Assembly: GCA_934646115.1 (NCBI GenBank)
Contig: CAKUEM010000059.1
Coordinates: forward strand, 1-9,569
Direction: 5' to 3'
DNA length: 9,569 nt
DNA from: an uncultured Oscillospiraceae bacterium
GTDB lineage: Bacteria; Bacillota; Clostridia; Oscillospirales; JAAYXM01
Below are positions 8,007 through 9,569 of this stretch, in pieces. Numbering within the stretch: position 1 is the stretch's first letter; each line of letters starts with the position of its first letter. Made by a program: the position numbers and the translations under genes. The notes beneath the pieces are model-generated. The model ran no database searches. It saw only the letters and a list, made by a program, of their open reading frames with translations, and was not told the origin of the DNA.

Positions 8007-9196
8007 CACTTCTCCTCCTTAAGCTCCGCTAGATTTTTCACAAGCTGTGCCACCTCGGCGCGTGTTGCCTGCGCTTTCGGCTCAAACAGATTCTCGCCCC
8101 TTCCGGCAAGAAGCCCCGCGCGCCGCATGCGATACACCGCATCTTTTGCCCAATCGCTGATTGCGGCGTCGTCTGCAAACTGCTGATTCTCAGAATCCGG
8201 CAGTGCAAGCGCCTGATATTTTGCATAACGCGCAAGCATCGTGGCGAGCTGCTCGCGAGTGATCTCGCGCTCGGGCAAAAAGCATCCGCCGCTTCCCTTC
8301 ACGATCCCCGCGCGCGCCGCCCAAATCGCGGCCTGCTCATACCAGCTTCCGCGCGTCACATCCGGGAAGCTCTCGCCCGACGCTTCCGCGCCGCCCGCCA
8401 TGCGGTATAGCACGGTGACAAACATCGCGCGCGTCATCGGCGCATCGGGCAGGAACAGCCCGCCGCCAACGCCGGTAAAGTATCCCTCGCGCGCCGCATA
8501 GGTAACCGCCGGATAGTACCAGGCGCTCTGCGCCACATCCTGAAACTCGGGATCGTTCGGTATATCCGGCGTAGTCACAGACGGCTGCGTTGTCCCGCCG
8601 GGCGCGGGCGTTGTGCCGGTTGTGCCTCCGCCCGATCCGCCGCTTATACCGCCGCCCGAGCCGCCGGGCGCTTTATTTTTAATGGTAATACGCAGGTTTT
8701 TCGCAGACACCGCGCGCGGGTTTCCCTTTGCATCGGTTGCGATCACGCTCTGGTTTTTCAGTTCTGTTGCGCCCGCTGCCTTCGCCCGGAATTTCAGCGT
8801 GGCAACGGTAAGCTCTGCCGCGCGGGGCGCGCCCTGCCCGGTCATGTCTACAAAATTGACCAGAACGCGCGCGTGACCGCCCGCCGCGCTTCGATAGCCC
8901 TGTTGAAACCCATATGAAATGGATCCCTCATTCGGCAAAAACTCCAGGAGGGCGGCATCATATTCAATCTCATCCTGCACGGCATACAGCAGATATTCCT
9001 CTGCCGAATCGGTTCTGCAGACGCGCACATCGACCTGAAGCGTATCGCCCACCGCGACCGTTGCCGCATATGCGCCGCCGCTTTGCGTTTCCAAACAAAG
9101 CGCCGCATCTGAAGCGTCGTTTTCCGCAAAAGCCGCTGCGCCCAAAAGCTGCAAAAGCATCGCAAGCACAATGCCCGAAACAAGAAACCGCCTCAC
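8006..9196 (-). CDS. Cell-surface anchoring protein: cohesin-like module plus three SLH repeats
   Basis: Complete, 396 residues. The start is GTG at 9196-9194: GGAGG lies 7 nt upstream, an in-frame TGA sits six codons upstream, and no in-frame ATG intervenes. Residues 1-24 form a signal peptide (MRRFLVSG, hydrophobic core, AAFA then END). Residues about 45-172 look like a cohesin-fold beta-sandwich (VGDTLQVDVRV, IEYDAALLEFLP, VATLKFRAK). Residues 176-215 are a Gly/Thr/Pro linker. Three SLH repeats follow at about 217-268 (FQDV, WYYPAV, TRAM), 277-325 (FPDV, WYEQAA, TREQ) and 340-390 (FADD, WAKDAV, TRAE). SLH triplets of this kind bind secondary cell wall polymer, so the protein should display its cohesin on the cell surface, as OlpA-type anchors do in Clostridium thermocellum. 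A dockerin gene lies just upstream and the giant lyase just downstream, which fits an anchoring role. The SLH call is secure. The cohesin call is probable; a related non-docking beta-sandwich is the alternative. Confidence 0.92.
   Translation of the reverse strand: MRRFLVSGIVLAMLLQLLGAAAFAENDASDAALCLETQSGGAYAATVAVGDTLQVDVRVCRTDSAEEYLLYAVQDEIEYDAALLEFLPNEGSISYGFQQGYRSAAGGHARVLVNFVDMTGQGAPRAAELTVATLKFRAKAAGATELKNQSVIATDAKGNPRAVSAKNLRITIKNKAPGGSGGGISGGSGGGTTGTTPAPGGTTQPSVTTPDIPNDPEFQDVAQSAWYYPAVTYAAREGYFTGVGGGLFLPDAPMTRAMFVTVLYRMAGGAEASGESFPDVTRGSWYEQAAIWAARAGIVKGSGGCFLPEREITREQLATMLARYAKYQALALPDSENQQFADDAAISDWAKDAVYRMRRAGLLAGRGENLFEPKAQATRAEVAQLVKNLAELKEEK
8014..8020 (-). promoter_or_regulatory. 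Ribosome binding site of the giant lyase gene, inside the upstream gene
   Basis: AAGGAGG, 7 nt before the ATG at 8006. It is part of the final codons of the cohesin-SLH gene (LKEEK then TGA), and that stop shares its A with the ATG (TGATG). This layout is typical of translational coupling between two genes of one operon. Confidence 0.9.
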
Positions 9197-9203
9197 CTGT
9201 TTT

Positions 9204-9208
9204 CCTCC
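9204..9208 (-). promoter_or_regulatory. Ribosome binding site of the cohesin-SLH gene
   Basis: GGAGG followed by 7 nt (AAAACAG) and then GTG. It decides the non-ATG start: no in-frame ATG lies between the upstream in-frame TGA and this GTG. Confidence 0.85.
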
Positions 9209-9227
9209 ATTTCATATGGTTTTCCAC

Positions 9228-9255
9228 GCCGGGGCAGCGATACCGCCGCCCCGGC
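9228..9255 (-). promoter_or_regulatory. Intercistronic GC-rich hairpin
   Basis: In the minus-strand RNA this folds as two 12-nt arms around a four-base loop (GUAU): GCCGGGGC pairs with GCCCCGGC, then a G-U wobble, then GCG with CGC. It begins 9 nt after the dockerin gene's TAA and ends 19 nt before the next gene's GGAGG. No T-run follows on either strand, so it is not a classical intrinsic terminator. The G-U pair forms only in minus-strand RNA (A-C mismatch in plus-strand RNA). It may be an mRNA-stabilising, processing or partial-attenuation element between the two genes. Confidence 0.6.
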
Positions 9256-9264
9256 ATGCAGCAT

Positions 9265-9569
9265 TTACAGTCCTAAATACGCAATAATGATCGCTGTGAC
9301 ATCCAGAATGTCAATCTTAAAATCTCCGTTATAATCCAGCGCAAACAGAAGCGCCGCATTCTGCGCCGCGACCAGCGCGTCAAACTTGCTGTCTACATTA
9401 TTGTAGTAAGTATACACAAGCATCGCGTCGAGCGTATCGACCGCAGCGTCGCCATTTATATCTCCACGCGCAATGCTTGAAACCGCGCCGTCTGCCAGGC
9501 TTATTTTCGCCGCCGCGTCCGCGTCCCCCTCCGGAACCAGGCAAAGATACGCGTCATGCGCCGCAGAAT
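9265..9569 (-). CDS. C-terminal end of a dockerin-bearing protein (5' partial)
   Basis: Only the last 100 residues are in the window, ending at TAA (9267-9265). The C-terminus is a type I dockerin-like pair of calcium-binding loops: loop 1 reads DINGDAAVDTLD (D36, N38, D40, D44, D47 of the visible part) and loop 2 reads DYNGDFKIDILD (D78, N80, D82, D86, D89). Each is followed by a hydrophobic helix, and the protein ends AYLGL. Dockerins bind cohesins in calcium-dependent complexes that attach enzymes to scaffolds. The gene directly downstream encodes an SLH-anchored cohesin-like protein, an obvious candidate partner. The loops start 42 residues apart, somewhat more than in classical cellulosomal dockerins as I recall them. 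What the rest of the protein does (enzyme, binding module or scaffold) cannot be seen; residues 1-35 show no recognisable domain. Confidence 0.85.
   Translation of the reverse strand, partial: SAAHDAYLCLVPEGDADAAAKISLADGAVSSIARGDINGDAAVDTLDAMLVYTYYNNVDSKFDALVAAQNAALLFALDYNGDFKIDILDVTAIIIAYLGL
9301..9336 (-). other. Dockerin calcium-binding loop 2
   Basis: Encodes DYNGDFKIDILD, with the same ligand pattern as loop 1. The specificity pair is Ile-Leu, so the two halves are not identical and the pseudo-symmetry that allows dual-mode binding may be reduced. Confidence 0.85.
9427..9462 (-). other. Dockerin calcium-binding loop 1
   Basis: Encodes DINGDAAVDTLD, matching the EF-hand-like loop D-x-N-x-D-x-x-x-D-x-x-D with all five side-chain ligand positions filled. 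The two residues before the last Asp are Thr-Leu; in Clostridium thermocellum dockerins the equivalent pair is usually Ser-Thr and helps set cohesin specificity. Confidence 0.85.

Noticed and set aside
9196..9210. Mini-ORF ATG GAG GAA AAC AGG TGA just before the GTG start
   Set aside because: Five codons that overlap the Shine-Dalgarno; no own ribosome binding site is evident, so it is probably a chance by-product of the GGAGGAAAA sequence.
9228..9255. Hairpin read as a rho-independent terminator
   Set aside because: No T-run follows on either strand, and the genes on both sides are co-directional and close, so a full terminator is not supported.
8970..9257. Alternative minus-strand ATG start in a different frame overlapping the cohesin-SLH start
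   Set aside because: The frame gives Gly-, Arg- and Cys-rich sequence without domains. The GTG frame has the signal peptide, SLH repeats and a well-placed GGAGG.

Overview
All coding is on the minus strand. Three genes are packed head to tail and read from the right edge to the left edge. In transcription order they are: the 3' end of a dockerin-bearing protein (9265-9569, start outside the window); a complete 396-residue protein with a signal peptide, a cohesin-like module and three SLH repeats (8006-9196); and a giant secreted multidomain protein with a heparinase II/III-type polysaccharide lyase core (8006 down to the left edge, at least 2,668 codons, C-terminus outside the window). I read the giant frame codon by codon and found no in-frame stop.

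The DNA is GC-rich (high fifties percent by eye). Together with strong AAGGAGG ribosome binding sites, a GTG start, SLH surface anchoring and cohesin/dockerin modules, this points to a Gram-positive-type anaerobe of the Bacillota (Clostridia), perhaps from a gut or other polysaccharide-rich habitat. No rRNA or marker gene is present, so this is inference.

Layout. The gap between the dockerin gene and the cohesin-SLH gene is 68 bp and holds a strong GC hairpin without a T-run. The cohesin-SLH gene and the giant gene overlap by one base (TGATG), and the second gene's Shine-Dalgarno lies in the last codons of the first, so the two are probably translationally coupled. The giant protein reads: signal peptide; two tandem carbohydrate-binding-like modules; an internal cohesin-like module; an Ig-like domain; a divergent binding-like module; three Ig-like domains; a third copy of the first binding-like module; three more Ig-like domains; the lyase (toroid with a four-cysteine site, then a His-rich beta-sandwich); two C-terminal beta domains; and a Gly-rich plus Pro-Gln linker that runs off the window.

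Working model (inference): a surface polysaccharide-degrading apparatus. The SLH protein sits on secondary cell wall polymer and displays a cohesin. The dockerin protein docks onto that cohesin, or onto the one inside the giant lyase. The lyase binds and cleaves an acidic polysaccharide, probably while tethered to the surface. The substrate cannot be told from the sequence. There are no RNA genes, mobile elements or CRISPR arrays, and no gene-free stretch longer than 68 bp.
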